Shown: piece by piece, positions 27,504 through 36,327 of the stretch
Layout of the letters: every line of letters starts with the position of its first letter
How positions within the stretch are numbered: the stretch's first letter is position 1
Assembly: GCA_945903635.1 (NCBI GenBank)
Contig: CAMDOT010000021.1
Coordinates: 1 to 44,480, forward strand
Direction of reading: 5' to 3'
Length of the DNA stretch: 44,480 nt
DNA from: Rhizobium sp. Q54
Lineage (GTDB): Bacteria; Pseudomonadota; Alphaproteobacteria; Reyranellales; Reyranellaceae
The notes under the pieces: model-generated
The model's database searches: none
The model's input: only the letters and a program-made list of their open reading frames with translations
Told to the model about the DNA's origin: nothing
Made by a program: the position numbers and the translations under genes

Positions 27504-28801
27504 GACAGCCAGCCGAACAGGTAATGCTGGATCATGGTCGTCACGCGGCCGATCACGCCCATGCGGGCCACGTCGGCGCCGACTTCAAGGGGATATTCGA
27601 TGATCCTGCCATCGGCGAGCGCGACGGCGACGGTGCCGATCTTGGTGCCTTTCACGAGCGGTGCCGGCAACGGCCCATCATAGCGCGCCACCACGCGCGG
27701 CGACGCGGTCTGGCCGGTGGGCGTCGTGACCTGGACCGCGCGTCCCACGACCAGCGGCACCTTGTCCTGTGCGCCGAGCCAGACCGGGGCCTCCACCACC
27801 GTGTCGCCGGCGCGGAAAATCGTCGTGTTGGTGAATTCGCGGAACCCCCATTCCATCAACCGCGACGTCTCTTGCGCGCGCTCGGCCATGGAGGCGAGGC
27901 CATTGACCACGAGAATGAGGCGCCGGCCGTCGCGCACGGCCGATGTCGCCTGACCATAGCCACCCTCCTCGGTGTGGCCGGTCTTGAGACCGTCGGTGCC
28001 GGCGGTGATCTTCAGCAAGCGATTGCGATTCTCCTGCTTGATATTGTTGTAGGTCCAGTTGGTTTCCGCATAGTAGCGATAATATTTCGGATAGTCGTCG
28101 ATGGTACGCCATGCCAGCACGGCCATGTCTCGCGCGGTCGTGTACTGCCCATCGGCCGGCCAACCCGAGGCATTCTTGAAGACAGTCTTGGTCATGCCGA
28201 GTTCACGTCCGCGCTTGGTCATGCGCTCGGCGAAGCTCTCCTCGCTGCCCGACAGGCCTTCGGCAACGACGACGCAGGCATCGTTGCCCGACAGGATGAT
28301 CATGCCCTTGATCAGATCCTCGACCGCCACTTCGCTTCCCAGTTCGACGAACATCCGCGAGCCGCCCATGTTCCGCGCCCGCTCGCTTACCCGGAAGCGC
28401 GTGTCGAGCTTGATCCGGCCCGCGGCAAGCTCCTCGAAGACGATGTAGATGGTCATCATCTTCGCCATGGACGAGGGATGCATCGGCTGGTCGGCATCCT
28501 TGAACAGCATCACCGACGAAGTCTGCGGATCGACCATGAAGGCCTGGCGGGCAAGCGTCCCGATCCCGACCTGCGATGGCGGCAGTGCTTCTGTCTTTGC
28601 CGCGGCAGGCGGTGTCGCGGGCTTGGCCGGAGTGGCAGACGGAGCCTTGGGCTTGGCGGCTGGTTTCTGCGGTTGCGTCTGCTGCCGTTTCGGCTGCTCC
28701 TGTTGCTGAGCGTAGGTCGTCAACGCGGTGCCGGCTACGACAACCGCTGCGAAAAGCGCCACCACAGGGCGCAGCCGATCAATCCGAAATGACACGGGCA
28801 T
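27500..28801 (-). CDS. dacC: D-alanyl-D-alanine carboxypeptidase (PBP5/6 type)
   Basis: Trims the terminal D-Ala of peptidoglycan pentapeptides in the periplasm. Numbering from the longer start (28807), a signal peptide (to about residue 32) is followed by a Gln/Pro/Ala/Lys-rich linker (36-75) and the S11 peptidase domain. That domain has SMAK (Ser113 nucleophile, Lys116), SGN (173-175) and KTG (275-277), followed by a PBP5-C-like domain and a C-terminal amphipathic tail for membrane binding. ATGGTGATG offers two starts; the ATG at 28801 has AGG at better spacing. It overlaps the rlpA end by 23 bp. The long low-complexity linker is unusual for the family. Confidence 0.92.
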   Translation of the reverse strand: MPVSFRIDRLRPVVALFAAVVVAGTALTTYAQQQEQPKRQQTQPQKPAAKPKAPSATPAKPATPPAAAKTEALPPSQVGIGTLARQAFMVDPQTSSVMLFKDADQPMHPSSMAKMMTIYIVFEELAAGRIKLDTRFRVSERARNMGGSRMFVELGSEVAVEDLIKGMIILSGNDACVVVAEGLSGSEESFAERMTKRGRELGMTKTVFKNASGWPADGQYTTARDMAVLAWRTIDDYPKYYRYYAETNWTYNNIKQENRNRLLKITAGTDGLKTGHTEEGGYGQATSAVRDGRRLILVVNGLASMAERAQETSRLMEWGFREFTNTTIFRAGDTVVEAPVWLGAQDKVPLVVGRAVQVTTPTGQTASPRVVARYDGPLPAPLVKGTKIGTVAVALADGRIIEYPLEVGADVARMGVIGRVTTMIQHYLFGWLS

Positions 28802-29783
28802 CACCATAGCCTGAACGCTTCAGCCGGTCGGCGACAATGCCGGCGGCATCCGACGTCGTATAGGGCCCGAGCCTGACGCGATAGACGTCGCGTCCACTGG
28901 CCGAGGCCTGGGAAATCTCCGACGATCCGTAACTGCGCACTGCGCCGCGTTGGCGCTCGGCGTTCTCGGCGGTCGAGAAGGAGCCGGTTTGAACGTAGAA
29001 ACCGCCTGCCGAGGAGGCGGGCTGAGCCGACGCAAGGCTGGCGATCGTGGGCCCACCTTTTCCGGAGGAGGACGGAGCCTGCTCCTGCGCAGGGGCTGAA
29101 TTGCGTGGAGTGGTGGGCCATTCCGCCTGAACCTGGGCGGGTGGCGGTGCCGCCGCCGGTTGCGCGGTTGCCACGACTTGCTGCGGCTGTGACGGCGCCC
29201 GCTTACCGGACGACAGCTGGGCCAATGCTTCGTGCTGCTCCGTCGGGCCGCCGCCGTTGATCGCCACTTCCTTCACCGTCAGGCTCTCGGCCTGAAGCTG
29301 CTCGATCCGCACCCGTGCCGTGCCGTTACGGACGACGTCGAGTTCCTGGGCGGCAGTTCGCGACAAGTCGATCACCCGATTGCTCGAGTATGGACCACGG
29401 TCGTTGATCCGGACGACGGTGGAGAGGCCGTTGGAGAGGTTGGTCACCCTGACGATGGACGGCATCTGCAGGGTCCGGTGCGCCGCCGTGCGGTCCGCCT
29501 GATCGTAGCGCTCGCCGTTGGCTGTCGACTTGCCATGGAAGCCCGGCCCGTACCAGGAGGCCACCCCGGTTTCGACGTGGTTGAACTCTTCCTTCGGCGT
29601 GTAGAGAACGCCATCGATTCTATAGGGATTGCCGACCTTGTAGGTGCCCCGCTGGACCGTCGTCGCAGCCTTGCCACCCGAACTGGAGCCGCAGGCGCTG
29701 AGGCAGGCGATCATCAACACGGCACAGCACGCGTGAGCCAGTGAGGCAGAGGCGGAACGGGTACTTACTAGGGCTAGCCGCAT
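28779..29783 (-). CDS. rlpA: Septal ring lytic transglycosylase RlpA-like lipoprotein with SPOR domain
   Basis: A 334-residue outer-membrane lipoprotein. From the ATG at 29783, the signal peptide ends in the lipobox LSAC (Cys31). A double-psi beta-barrel domain (about 60-150) has GVASWYGPGFHGKSTANGE and RVTNLSNGLSTVVRINDRGPY. A Pro/Gln/Ala-rich linker follows, then a C-terminal SPOR domain (about 262-334) that binds denuded glycan at the septum. RlpA in Pseudomonas cleaves such glycans. Upstream in-frame ATGs (29801, 29885) would place a long Arg-rich leader before the signal peptide, so I reject them. Confidence 0.88.
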   Translation of the reverse strand: MRLALVSTRSASASLAHACCAVLMIACLSACGSSSGGKAATTVQRGTYKVGNPYRIDGVLYTPKEEFNHVETGVASWYGPGFHGKSTANGERYDQADRTAAHRTLQMPSIVRVTNLSNGLSTVVRINDRGPYSSNRVIDLSRTAAQELDVVRNGTARVRIEQLQAESLTVKEVAINGGGPTEQHEALAQLSSGKRAPSQPQQVVATAQPAAAPPPAQVQAEWPTTPRNSAPAQEQAPSSSGKGGPTIASLASAQPASSAGGFYVQTGSFSTAENAERQRGAVRSYGSSEISQASASGRDVYRVRLGPYTTSDAAGIVADRLKRSGYGDARVISD

Positions 29784-29841
29784 GACAAACGCACTATACA
29801 TGATCTTGCGTGGCAGGTGGAGCCACCTCACCTGTCCAGCA

Positions 29842-30720
29842 TCACGCGGCGATCCGATCCGACAGGAGGCCGACCGCAAGGGCAAAAAAGTCCGATTGGT
29901 TCCACCGCAGGATGGCTTGGAAATTCTGGGTGGTGCGGAACGTGGGCCCGCCCGCTCCTGCCGGCCGGACGATCCGGCCGCCCTGCCCCGCCGCAGAGCC
30001 TGCCGGCAGCTCCTCGCCCCAACCGACGTTCGCGCGCCAACCGACCCGGTGCAGGTAGTTCACGATCGAGGCGAACACGTCGGCCTTGTTGGTCCAGATA
30101 TCCATCCGGCCGTCGCCATCGCCGTCGGCGGCGTAGGCAATAAAGCTCGTCGGGATGAACTGGCATTGGCCCATGGCGCCGGCCCAGGACCCCTTCATTG
30201 CGGGCAGGCCAACGTGGCCTTGCGACAGGATCTTCAGCGCAGCGATGAGCTGTCCGCGGAAGAATTGGGCGCGAAAGCCGTTGTAGGCCAGGGTCGCGAG
30301 CGCCGGCACGACCTCGAAGTCGCCAAGCCGCGTGCCGTAATTGCTCTCAATTCCCCACAACGCCACAACCACCGAAGCGGGAATGCCCACCGGGGCGGCG
30401 AAGCGATCGATTGCGTTTCGGTTCTCGGCGAGAAGTGTCCTGCCGCGGCTCACCCGTTCCGGAGAGACGACGATCTCCAGATAACGCTCGAAAGTCATCT
30501 TGAATTCGGGCTGATTGCGCGCGAGCTCGAGGACACGCGGTATTTCCTCGATGCCTTCGAGCGCGGCGTCGAGGGTGGCCTGGTCGACGCCGGCGCGCGC
30601 GGCCTCCGCACGCACGCCACGCAGCCATGCCGCGAACTTGCCATCGGTCGTCTGGGCCAGCGCCGGCACGGAGCCGAGCATCGCCATGGTGCAGAGAATT
30701 CGTCGACCGATCATGGGCAT
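29842..30720 (-). CDS. Lytic murein transglycosylase, MltB-like (SLT_2)
   Basis: Cleaves glycan strands of murein to 1,6-anhydro-MurNAc ends. After a signal peptide ending near ALAQ, the SLT_2 domain has the catalytic Glu in WGIESNYGTRLGDF, and GSWAGAMGQCQFIPTSF and DGDGRMDIW, as in the MltB family. The C-terminal peptidoglycan-binding domain found in some homologues is absent. I use the ATG at 30720, which leaves a normal signal peptide (MPMIGRRILC); an ATG at 30774 would add 18 residues. It is the first gene of the minus-strand run. Confidence 0.85.
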   Translation of the reverse strand: MPMIGRRILCTMAMLGSVPALAQTTDGKFAAWLRGVRAEAARAGVDQATLDAALEGIEEIPRVLELARNQPEFKMTFERYLEIVVSPERVSRGRTLLAENRNAIDRFAAPVGIPASVVVALWGIESNYGTRLGDFEVVPALATLAYNGFRAQFFRGQLIAALKILSQGHVGLPAMKGSWAGAMGQCQFIPTSFIAYAADGDGDGRMDIWTNKADVFASIVNYLHRVGWRANVGWGEELPAGSAAGQGGRIVRPAGAGGPTFRTTQNFQAILRWNQSDFFALAVGLLSDRIAA

Positions 30721-30815
30721 AGGGTAGATTTGAGTGGATGAGGAAAGATACCCAAGTATCGAGAGAATACGCAATATTTGTGGCGACCATCGGAAACAGT
30801 GTGGCTCTGTTCTCG

Positions 30816-30844
30816 TTGTCGACCGGCGTCGCCCAAGCTATTGA
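30816..30844 (+). promoter_or_regulatory. Candidate tRNA-Ser promoter
   Basis: TTGTCG (30816-30821), 17 bases, TATTGA (30839-30844). It would start transcription near 30851, six bases before the mature tRNA, as is usual for single tRNA genes. Confidence 0.45.
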
Positions 30845-30856
30845 ATTCACCGTGCG

Positions 30857-30946
30857 GGATGGGTGGCCGAGCGGTTTAAGGCACCGGTCTTGAAAACCGG
30901 CGTGCGTGCAAGCGCACCGTGGGTTCGAATCCCACCCCCTCCGCCA
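30857..30946 (+). tRNA. tRNA-Ser(TGA)
   Basis: A class II tRNA of 90 bases including an encoded CCA. The D-arm starts GGCCGAGCGG. The anticodon stem is CCGGT/ACCGG with loop CTTGAAA, giving anticodon TGA (30891-30893), which reads UCA and other UCN codons. A long variable arm (GCGTGCGTGCAAGCGCAC) marks it as serine, and the T-arm is GTGGG-TTCGAAT-CCCAC with discriminator G. The acceptor stem GGATGGG/CCCCTCC has one mismatch, T4 against C69 (positions 30860 and 30939). It converges on the TPR gene with 19 bp between them. Confidence 0.95.
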
Positions 30947-30965
30947 CTTGCATCGGCCGCTGCAC

Positions 30966-33485
30966 CTACTGACCCTTCACGCCGTAGCGGGCGAATTCTT
31001 CGGCAACGTTGGGCAGCATTCCCTTGGCCGTCTGGAGGTCGACATTGCCGCCGGTGACATTGCCTACCTTGAGTCTGGCGAGGCCGCGCCCGTAGTACGC
31101 ACGGGCGCGCTGCGGATCGATGGCAAGCGCTGCGTCATACTCGGCAACCGCCTTCGCGTACTGCCCCTGCTTCAGGTCTATGAGGCCGAGATTGATGTGC
31201 ACGGCGGCATCGCCAGGGGCCAGCCTCTGGGCGGTGGTACAATCGGCTCGGGCCTGGGCCATGTCCTGTGCGATGACGGCGTTCGCCAAGCAGCGATTGG
31301 TGAGCGCCGCGGTCAACTTTCCATCCAGGCGAAGCGCATCCGTATAGTCAGCAACCGCCCGCGCATAGTCGCCCTTGTTGAAGAAGGCAGTACCGCGGTT
31401 GAGGTACGGCACGGGATCCCTGGGCCGCAGCTTGATGTCCCTGGTGTAGTCCTCGATCGCGGCGTCATAGTCACCAAGCTCGCTGTATAGCGATGCCCGA
31501 GTGGCATAGAGTCGACCGTTGTCGGGATCGAGGCGCACGGCGGTGTTCAATTCTTCGAGCGCACGGCCGTTGTCGCCTCGAAGAATATAGATCAGCCCGA
31601 GGTAGTAACGAGCCGTCGGGTTCTCGGGAGTAAGCTTCAGGGCTCGATCGATATCGGCGATCGCCTTGGTGTACTCCTTCTTCAAGGCATAGGCGTAGCT
31701 GCGTTGAATAAAGGCATTGACGTTGTCGGGAGCATATTCGAGCGCACTATCGAAGTCGGCCAGTGCCGCATCGATCTGACCCGTGAACGTCTCCGCCATG
31801 CCGCGGTTGATGTAGGTGAGAGGTTCCTTGGGATCCAGCCGGATCGCCTCGCTGTAGTCTGCGATCGCTCGCTTGTAGTCCTCGACGCGATGAAAGGCCG
31901 TGCCGCGCTCGAAATAGACGAACGCCTGCCCCGGGGCACGTTTGATCGCCTCATCGAGGTCGCCCATCGCCTGAACGAAATTGCCCTGACGAAGATGGGC
32001 CGCGCCGCTGCCGAGCAACGGTCGGGGATCGTCCGGCGTCAATTTCGCGGCATCGGCGAAATCCACCAGGGCGGCCTCGTAGTCCAGCTTGTCGATGTAG
32101 GCCATGCCCCGCTGGTAAAGCGCCTGCGACACCTGGTCGGCGACCTCGGCAATCTTCGGATCCCGCGTGCCGTCCGCCTTTTTCAGCCTCTTGAGAATTT
32201 CTGCAGTGGTCATGCCCAATTTGAGCGCGCGGTTGAAGTCGACAAGGGCACGATCGGGGTTGTTCTGCTGGCGGTATGTCACGCCGCGATTGATTAGGGC
32301 GGTGATTTCCTTGGGGCTGAGCTTCAGCGCCTCGTCGAAATCGGCAATCGCGTCGTCATATTTACCTTTCTTCGTGTAGTAGACGATTCCTCGGTTGACG
32401 AGCGGCAAAGGATCCTTGGGGGTGAGTTCATGCGCTTTCGTATAGTCGGCGACAGCCTGGTCGGAGTCGCCGGCGCGATGATAGGCGATGCCCCTTTGCA
32501 TGTAGGCTGACGCCATCCCAGGCGCGGCTCGAATAGATTCGGTGAAATCGCTGACCGCCTGCTTCAGGTCTTCCTTGCGCATATAGGCCCAGCCGCGGCT
32601 GGCCCATGGCGCGGCATTGAGCGGGTTGAGGCGAATCGATTCGCTGAAGTCCGCAATCGCCTTGTCGTATTCGTTGAGGTCGTAGAGCGCCATGCCGCGC
32701 TGCAGGTAGGAAAATGCGGCAAGCAATGCAATTCGATTGGCCTCCATGGCGGCCTTGCCGGCCGGGCTCGTTGCCGCATCCGACACCAGCTTCGTCTGAA
32801 CCGGCTCGATTTTTGGCGGCAGGAGCCTGATGGCTTCGTTGAAGTCAGGAATCGCCTTCGCGAAATCGCCCTTCTTCCGGTGCACGATGCCGCGATTGAC
32901 CCAAGCGCTGATCTCCTTGGCGTTGATGCGCAGCGCGGCGGTCAGATCGGCGATCGCGCCTTCGTTGTTGTCCTTTCGCGTATAGAGGACGATGCCGCGA
33001 TTGATGAGCGGATAAGTCTGGTTCGGCGCCAGGCGGATCGCGTCGCTGTAGTCGAGGATCGCGCGATCGGCCTCGCCGATGCTCTGATAGATCGAGCCGC
33101 GCTGGATGTAGAGAAAGGCGTTCGTCGGCGAAGCATTGATCGCATCGGTCGCGATCCGGATTGCCGCCTTGTAGTCGGCCTTCGACCGCACGTCGCTTCC
33201 CTTGCCTTCGTCTGAGAGGCCACGATTGAGATAGACGAGCGCAAGCTCTCCCCCCGTCAGCCTGCCCGACTTGATCGCTTCCGTGCAGGCGATCACCTTG
33301 TCTGGCGCGCTTGCGCCGGTGTGGCCTTGGCAGATGTCGACGTAGTGCTGAACCTGGGGCTCCAGGGCAGACTTGTCGTCCTTGGGCTTTGCTTGTCCGA
33401 AGGCAGCGGTCCACGAACCGGCCAAGCCGATCGCGACGCAGCCGGCGACCGCGGCGGACGCAAAACGACGTATCCAGATCGTCAT
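30966..33485 (-). CDS. Exported protein of 20 tetratricopeptide repeats
   Basis: An 839-residue protein with a Sec signal peptide (MTIWIRRFASAAVAGCVAIG then a cleavage site near AFGQA), followed by about 20 TPRs that fill nearly the whole chain. Most repeats are 34 residues with the pattern xxRGxxYxxxGDYxxAIADYxxAIRLxP. Two non-repeat inserts interrupt the array, one after the fourth repeat and one after the ninth. No catalytic domain is visible, so it should be a periplasmic scaffold that binds peptides or proteins. An ATG at 33518 would add 11 residues, but GAGG lies eight bases before the ATG at 33485 and the shorter form starts with a proper signal. The partner is unknown. Confidence 0.8.
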   Translation of the reverse strand: MTIWIRRFASAAVAGCVAIGLAGSWTAAFGQAKPKDDKSALEPQVQHYVDICQGHTGASAPDKVIACTEAIKSGRLTGGELALVYLNRGLSDEGKGSDVRSKADYKAAIRIATDAINASPTNAFLYIQRGSIYQSIGEADRAILDYSDAIRLAPNQTYPLINRGIVLYTRKDNNEGAIADLTAALRINAKEISAWVNRGIVHRKKGDFAKAIPDFNEAIRLLPPKIEPVQTKLVSDAATSPAGKAAMEANRIALLAAFSYLQRGMALYDLNEYDKAIADFSESIRLNPLNAAPWASRGWAYMRKEDLKQAVSDFTESIRAAPGMASAYMQRGIAYHRAGDSDQAVADYTKAHELTPKDPLPLVNRGIVYYTKKGKYDDAIADFDEALKLSPKEITALINRGVTYRQQNNPDRALVDFNRALKLGMTTAEILKRLKKADGTRDPKIAEVADQVSQALYQRGMAYIDKLDYEAALVDFADAAKLTPDDPRPLLGSGAAHLRQGNFVQAMGDLDEAIKRAPGQAFVYFERGTAFHRVEDYKRAIADYSEAIRLDPKEPLTYINRGMAETFTGQIDAALADFDSALEYAPDNVNAFIQRSYAYALKKEYTKAIADIDRALKLTPENPTARYYLGLIYILRGDNGRALEELNTAVRLDPDNGRLYATRASLYSELGDYDAAIEDYTRDIKLRPRDPVPYLNRGTAFFNKGDYARAVADYTDALRLDGKLTAALTNRCLANAVIAQDMAQARADCTTAQRLAPGDAAVHINLGLIDLKQGQYAKAVAEYDAALAIDPQRARAYYGRGLARLKVGNVTGGNVDLQTAKGMLPNVAEEFARYGVKGQ

Positions 33486-33544
33486 CTCAAGACCTCGACA
33501 CACGGCACAGTGTCTCAAAGCTCCCCAATTCTGCAGAGCAGGTG

Positions 33545-33571
33545 ATAATATCTATTCGGGCGACTTTTCAA
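33545..33571 (-). promoter_or_regulatory. Possible promoter of the TPR gene
   Basis: On the minus strand, TTGAAA (33566-33571), 15 bases, TATTAT (33545-33550). The hexamers are good but the spacer is short, so this is weak support. It lies 60 bases before the TPR start. Confidence 0.3.
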
Positions 33572-33692
33572 GCACCAGAACTGGGTGCCATCTTCAATTT
33601 GGGTGGCTAATTGATGGCGTAGTGTCGCACGGAAGGGCAAAAGACGCGAGTGCTGCAACAACTACACGACCAATGAAAAACTGGAGGAACGA

Positions 33693-34682
33693 ATGGACCA
33701 CACGAAGCAGGCCATCGGGCGTCGGACCGTGGTGGCCGGGCTGGCGGGTGCGGTAGTCGCCCCGGCGATCAGCCGGGCCCAAGGGACCTATCCCAACAAG
33801 CCGGTACGCTACATCAACCCCTTTCCGGCCGGCGGCGCCACCGACACGCTTTCGCGAATTTTCTGCGCCAAGATGTCCGAACTCTCCGGCCAGCAGTGGA
33901 TCGTCGAGAACAAGAGTGGCTCCGGCGGCAACGTCGGCATGGACGCCCTCGCCCAGTCCGCGCCGGACGGCTACACGCTGGGCCTGGGCGGTATCGCCAG
34001 CCACGCCATCGCACCGACGCTCTACGCCAAGCTGCCGTTCAACGCCCGAACGGACTTCACCTTCGTCTCCACCATGTGGGTCTTGCCCAACCTGCTGGTG
34101 GTCAATCTCGATGTACCGGTAAAGGACGTCCCGGAACTGATCGCGCTGCTGAAGAAGAACCCCGGCAAGTACTCCTATGCGTCGGCCGGTTCCGGCACCA
34201 CGCTTCACCTGTCGGGCGAACTCTTCAAGATTCTCGCCGAGGTCGACATGCTGCATGTGCCTTACCGTGGTGCGGCTCCCGCCATGCAGGATCTGCTGGC
34301 AGGTCAGGTCCACATGATTTTCGACAACATCCCCGGCTCGCTCGCCCAGACCCGCGCCGGCAAAGTGCGGCCGATCGCGGTCACCTCGGCCAAGCGCACG
34401 CCGGTTGCGCCCGAGGTGCCGACGATCTCGGAGACACTCGTCGGTTTCGACATTGTGTCGTGGACGACCCTGACCGGCCCGGCCAAGTTGCCGCCGGACG
34501 TCGTTGCCCGCCTGTCGTCCCTTGCCAAGCAGGCTCTGGAGAGCCCGGACCTCAAGGCCAAGTTCCAGGATCTCGGCGCCACGGCATGGTGGCAGTCGCC
34601 GGCCGACACGCTGGCCTATCGCGATGCGGAGGAAGCGCGGTTGGCGCCGATTATCCGCAAGTCGGGAGCCCGTGTAGACTAG
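33693..34682 (+). CDS. Bug-family tripartite tricarboxylate transporter substrate-binding protein
   Basis: A periplasmic receptor of the TctC/Bug family, 329 residues. GRRTVVAGLAGAVVA near the start looks like a Tat-type signal peptide ending near SRAQ. The mature part has YPNKPVRYINPFPAGGATD, the ligand-loop IVENKSGSGGNVG, and VPYRGAAPAMQDLLAGQV. Bug proteins bind carboxylates or other small polar ligands; the transport subunits TctA and TctB are absent from the window, as is usual for orphan Bug receptors. GGAGGAA gives a strong ribosome site. The ThDP enzyme starts four bases after its stop, so both are likely one operon and may share a substrate. Confidence 0.9.
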   Translation: MDHTKQAIGRRTVVAGLAGAVVAPAISRAQGTYPNKPVRYINPFPAGGATDTLSRIFCAKMSELSGQQWIVENKSGSGGNVGMDALAQSAPDGYTLGLGGIASHAIAPTLYAKLPFNARTDFTFVSTMWVLPNLLVVNLDVPVKDVPELIALLKKNPGKYSYASAGSGTTLHLSGELFKILAEVDMLHVPYRGAAPAMQDLLAGQVHMIFDNIPGSLAQTRAGKVRPIAVTSAKRTPVAPEVPTISETLVGFDIVSWTTLTGPAKLPPDVVARLSSLAKQALESPDLKAKFQDLGATAWWQSPADTLAYRDAEEARLAPIIRKSGARVD

Positions 34683-34686
34683 CCGG

Positions 34687-36327
34687 ATGAACAACACGCT
34701 CAGCACCGCCCAAGCTGTCGTGTCGATGCTGGAAGTGAACGGCATCGACACGATCTATTGTCTGCCAGGCGTCCAGAACGATCCGTTCTTCGACGCCCTG
34801 TACGATCGCACCAATGCGATCCGCCCGATCCATGCCCGGCACGAGCAGGCCTGCGCCTACATGGCGTTGGGCCATGCCATGGCGACCGGTGGCCCTTCCG
34901 CTTACGTCGTCGTGCCGGGGCCGGGATTCCTGAACACGACGGCGGCGCTGTCGACGGCCTATGCCGTCAACGCGCCGGTGTTGGCGCTCACGGGCCAGAT
35001 CCAGCAGTCGATGATCGGCCGCAATGTCGGCCTGCTGCACGAGTTGCCCGATCAACTCTCGATCATGCGCGGTCTCACCAAGTGGGCCGATCGCATCCAG
35101 GCCCCTGCCGAAGCGCCCGGCCTGATCAACGAGGCGTTCCGCCGCCTGCTCTCGGGTCGGCAGCGTCCGGTTGCCCTGGAATGCGCCATGGACACGTGGG
35201 CGCGGCGCGCGCCTGTGGAGCTGATCGCGACACCTGCCCAGGCCGATCCCTGCCCGGTCGACGAGGAGGCAGTCGAGCGCGCGGCCAAACTGCTGGGCGC
35301 TGCCGAGCGACCGATGATCGTGGTCGGCGGTGGTGCGCAGGAGGCCGGTGAGTTCGTCCGCCTGATTGCCGAGATGCTCGACGCGCCGGTCATGACCGGG
35401 CGCATGGGCCAGGGCGTGATCGACGGGCGACACAAGCTCTCGGTCACCATGCCGGCCGGCTATCGCTTCTGGGGCGAGGCCGACGTCGTGCTGGCTGTGG
35501 GAACGCGCCTGCAGCCGCAGCAGCAGAACTGGGGCCTCGACGATTCGCTCAAGATCATTCGCATCGATGTCGACAGCGAGGAGCTCGACCGCCAACGCAA
35601 GCCCGAGATCGGCATCGTGGGCGATGCGAAAGCAACGCTGGAGGCGCTGGCGAACCGGCTGGCCAAGCACAACGCCAAGCGCAATGGCCGCGCCGAATCG
35701 GTAGCCGAGACCAAGGCGGCGGCCTCGAAGAGGATCCATGAGACGATCGCGCCGCAGATCGCCTATCTCAAGGCGATTCGCAAGGCGCTGCCGGAAGACG
35801 GCATCCTGGTCGATGAGCTGACCCAGATGGGCTACGCCGCCCGCCTCGCCTATCCGACCTACAAGCCCCGCACGTTCCTCTCCCCCGGCTACCAGGGCAC
35901 GCTCGGCTGGGGATACGCCACCTCGCTCGGCGCCAAGAGCGCCAAGCCCGACACGCCGGTGGTGTCGATCAGCGGCGACGGCGGTTTCCTGTTCACGGCG
36001 ATGGAGATGGCGACTGCCGCGCAGCACGGCATCGGCGTCGTGGCCGTGGTGTTCAGCGACGGCGCCTACGGCAACGTGCGGCGCATCCAGCAGCAGTCAT
36101 TCAACAACCGCACGATTGCCAGCGACCTTCGCAATCCCGATTTCGTCAAGCTGGCGGAAAGCTTCGGGCTCGATGCCGTTCGGGTGAAGTCGCCGGAGGA
36201 ACTGGGCGCCGCGATCTCGCGCGGCATCGCCAAGGGCGGCCCGATGCTGATCGACTGTCCGGTCGGCCAGCTGCCCGACCCGTGGCCCTTGGTCCAGGTG
36301 CCGCGGATCAGGCCCCGTAAGTCTTGA
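34687..36327 (+). CDS. Acetolactate-synthase-like ThDP-dependent enzyme
   Basis: A 546-residue enzyme of the decarboxylase/ligase superfamily with PYR, central DHS-like and PP domains. The catalytic Glu53 is in ARHEQACAYMA. The cofactor motif GDGGFLF (430-436) is followed 27 residues after Asp431 by FSDGAYG, so the usual Asn-Asn/Asp pair reads Ser457-Asp458. It is not a clear AHAS: no regulatory subunit gene is adjacent and the C-terminus differs from IlvB. Uncharacterised oxo-acid decarboxylases, oxalyl-CoA decarboxylase-like and sulfoacetaldehyde-type enzymes are alternatives. It follows the Bug receptor directly and overlaps the next gene tail to tail by 20 bp. Confidence 0.8.
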   Translation: MNNTLSTAQAVVSMLEVNGIDTIYCLPGVQNDPFFDALYDRTNAIRPIHARHEQACAYMALGHAMATGGPSAYVVVPGPGFLNTTAALSTAYAVNAPVLALTGQIQQSMIGRNVGLLHELPDQLSIMRGLTKWADRIQAPAEAPGLINEAFRRLLSGRQRPVALECAMDTWARRAPVELIATPAQADPCPVDEEAVERAAKLLGAAERPMIVVGGGAQEAGEFVRLIAEMLDAPVMTGRMGQGVIDGRHKLSVTMPAGYRFWGEADVVLAVGTRLQPQQQNWGLDDSLKIIRIDVDSEELDRQRKPEIGIVGDAKATLEALANRLAKHNAKRNGRAESVAETKAAASKRIHETIAPQIAYLKAIRKALPEDGILVDELTQMGYAARLAYPTYKPRTFLSPGYQGTLGWGYATSLGAKSAKPDTPVVSISGDGGFLFTAMEMATAAQHGIGVVAVVFSDGAYGNVRRIQQQSFNNRTIASDLRNPDFVKLAESFGLDAVRVKSPEELGAAISRGIAKGGPMLIDCPVGQLPDPWPLVQVPRIRPRKS

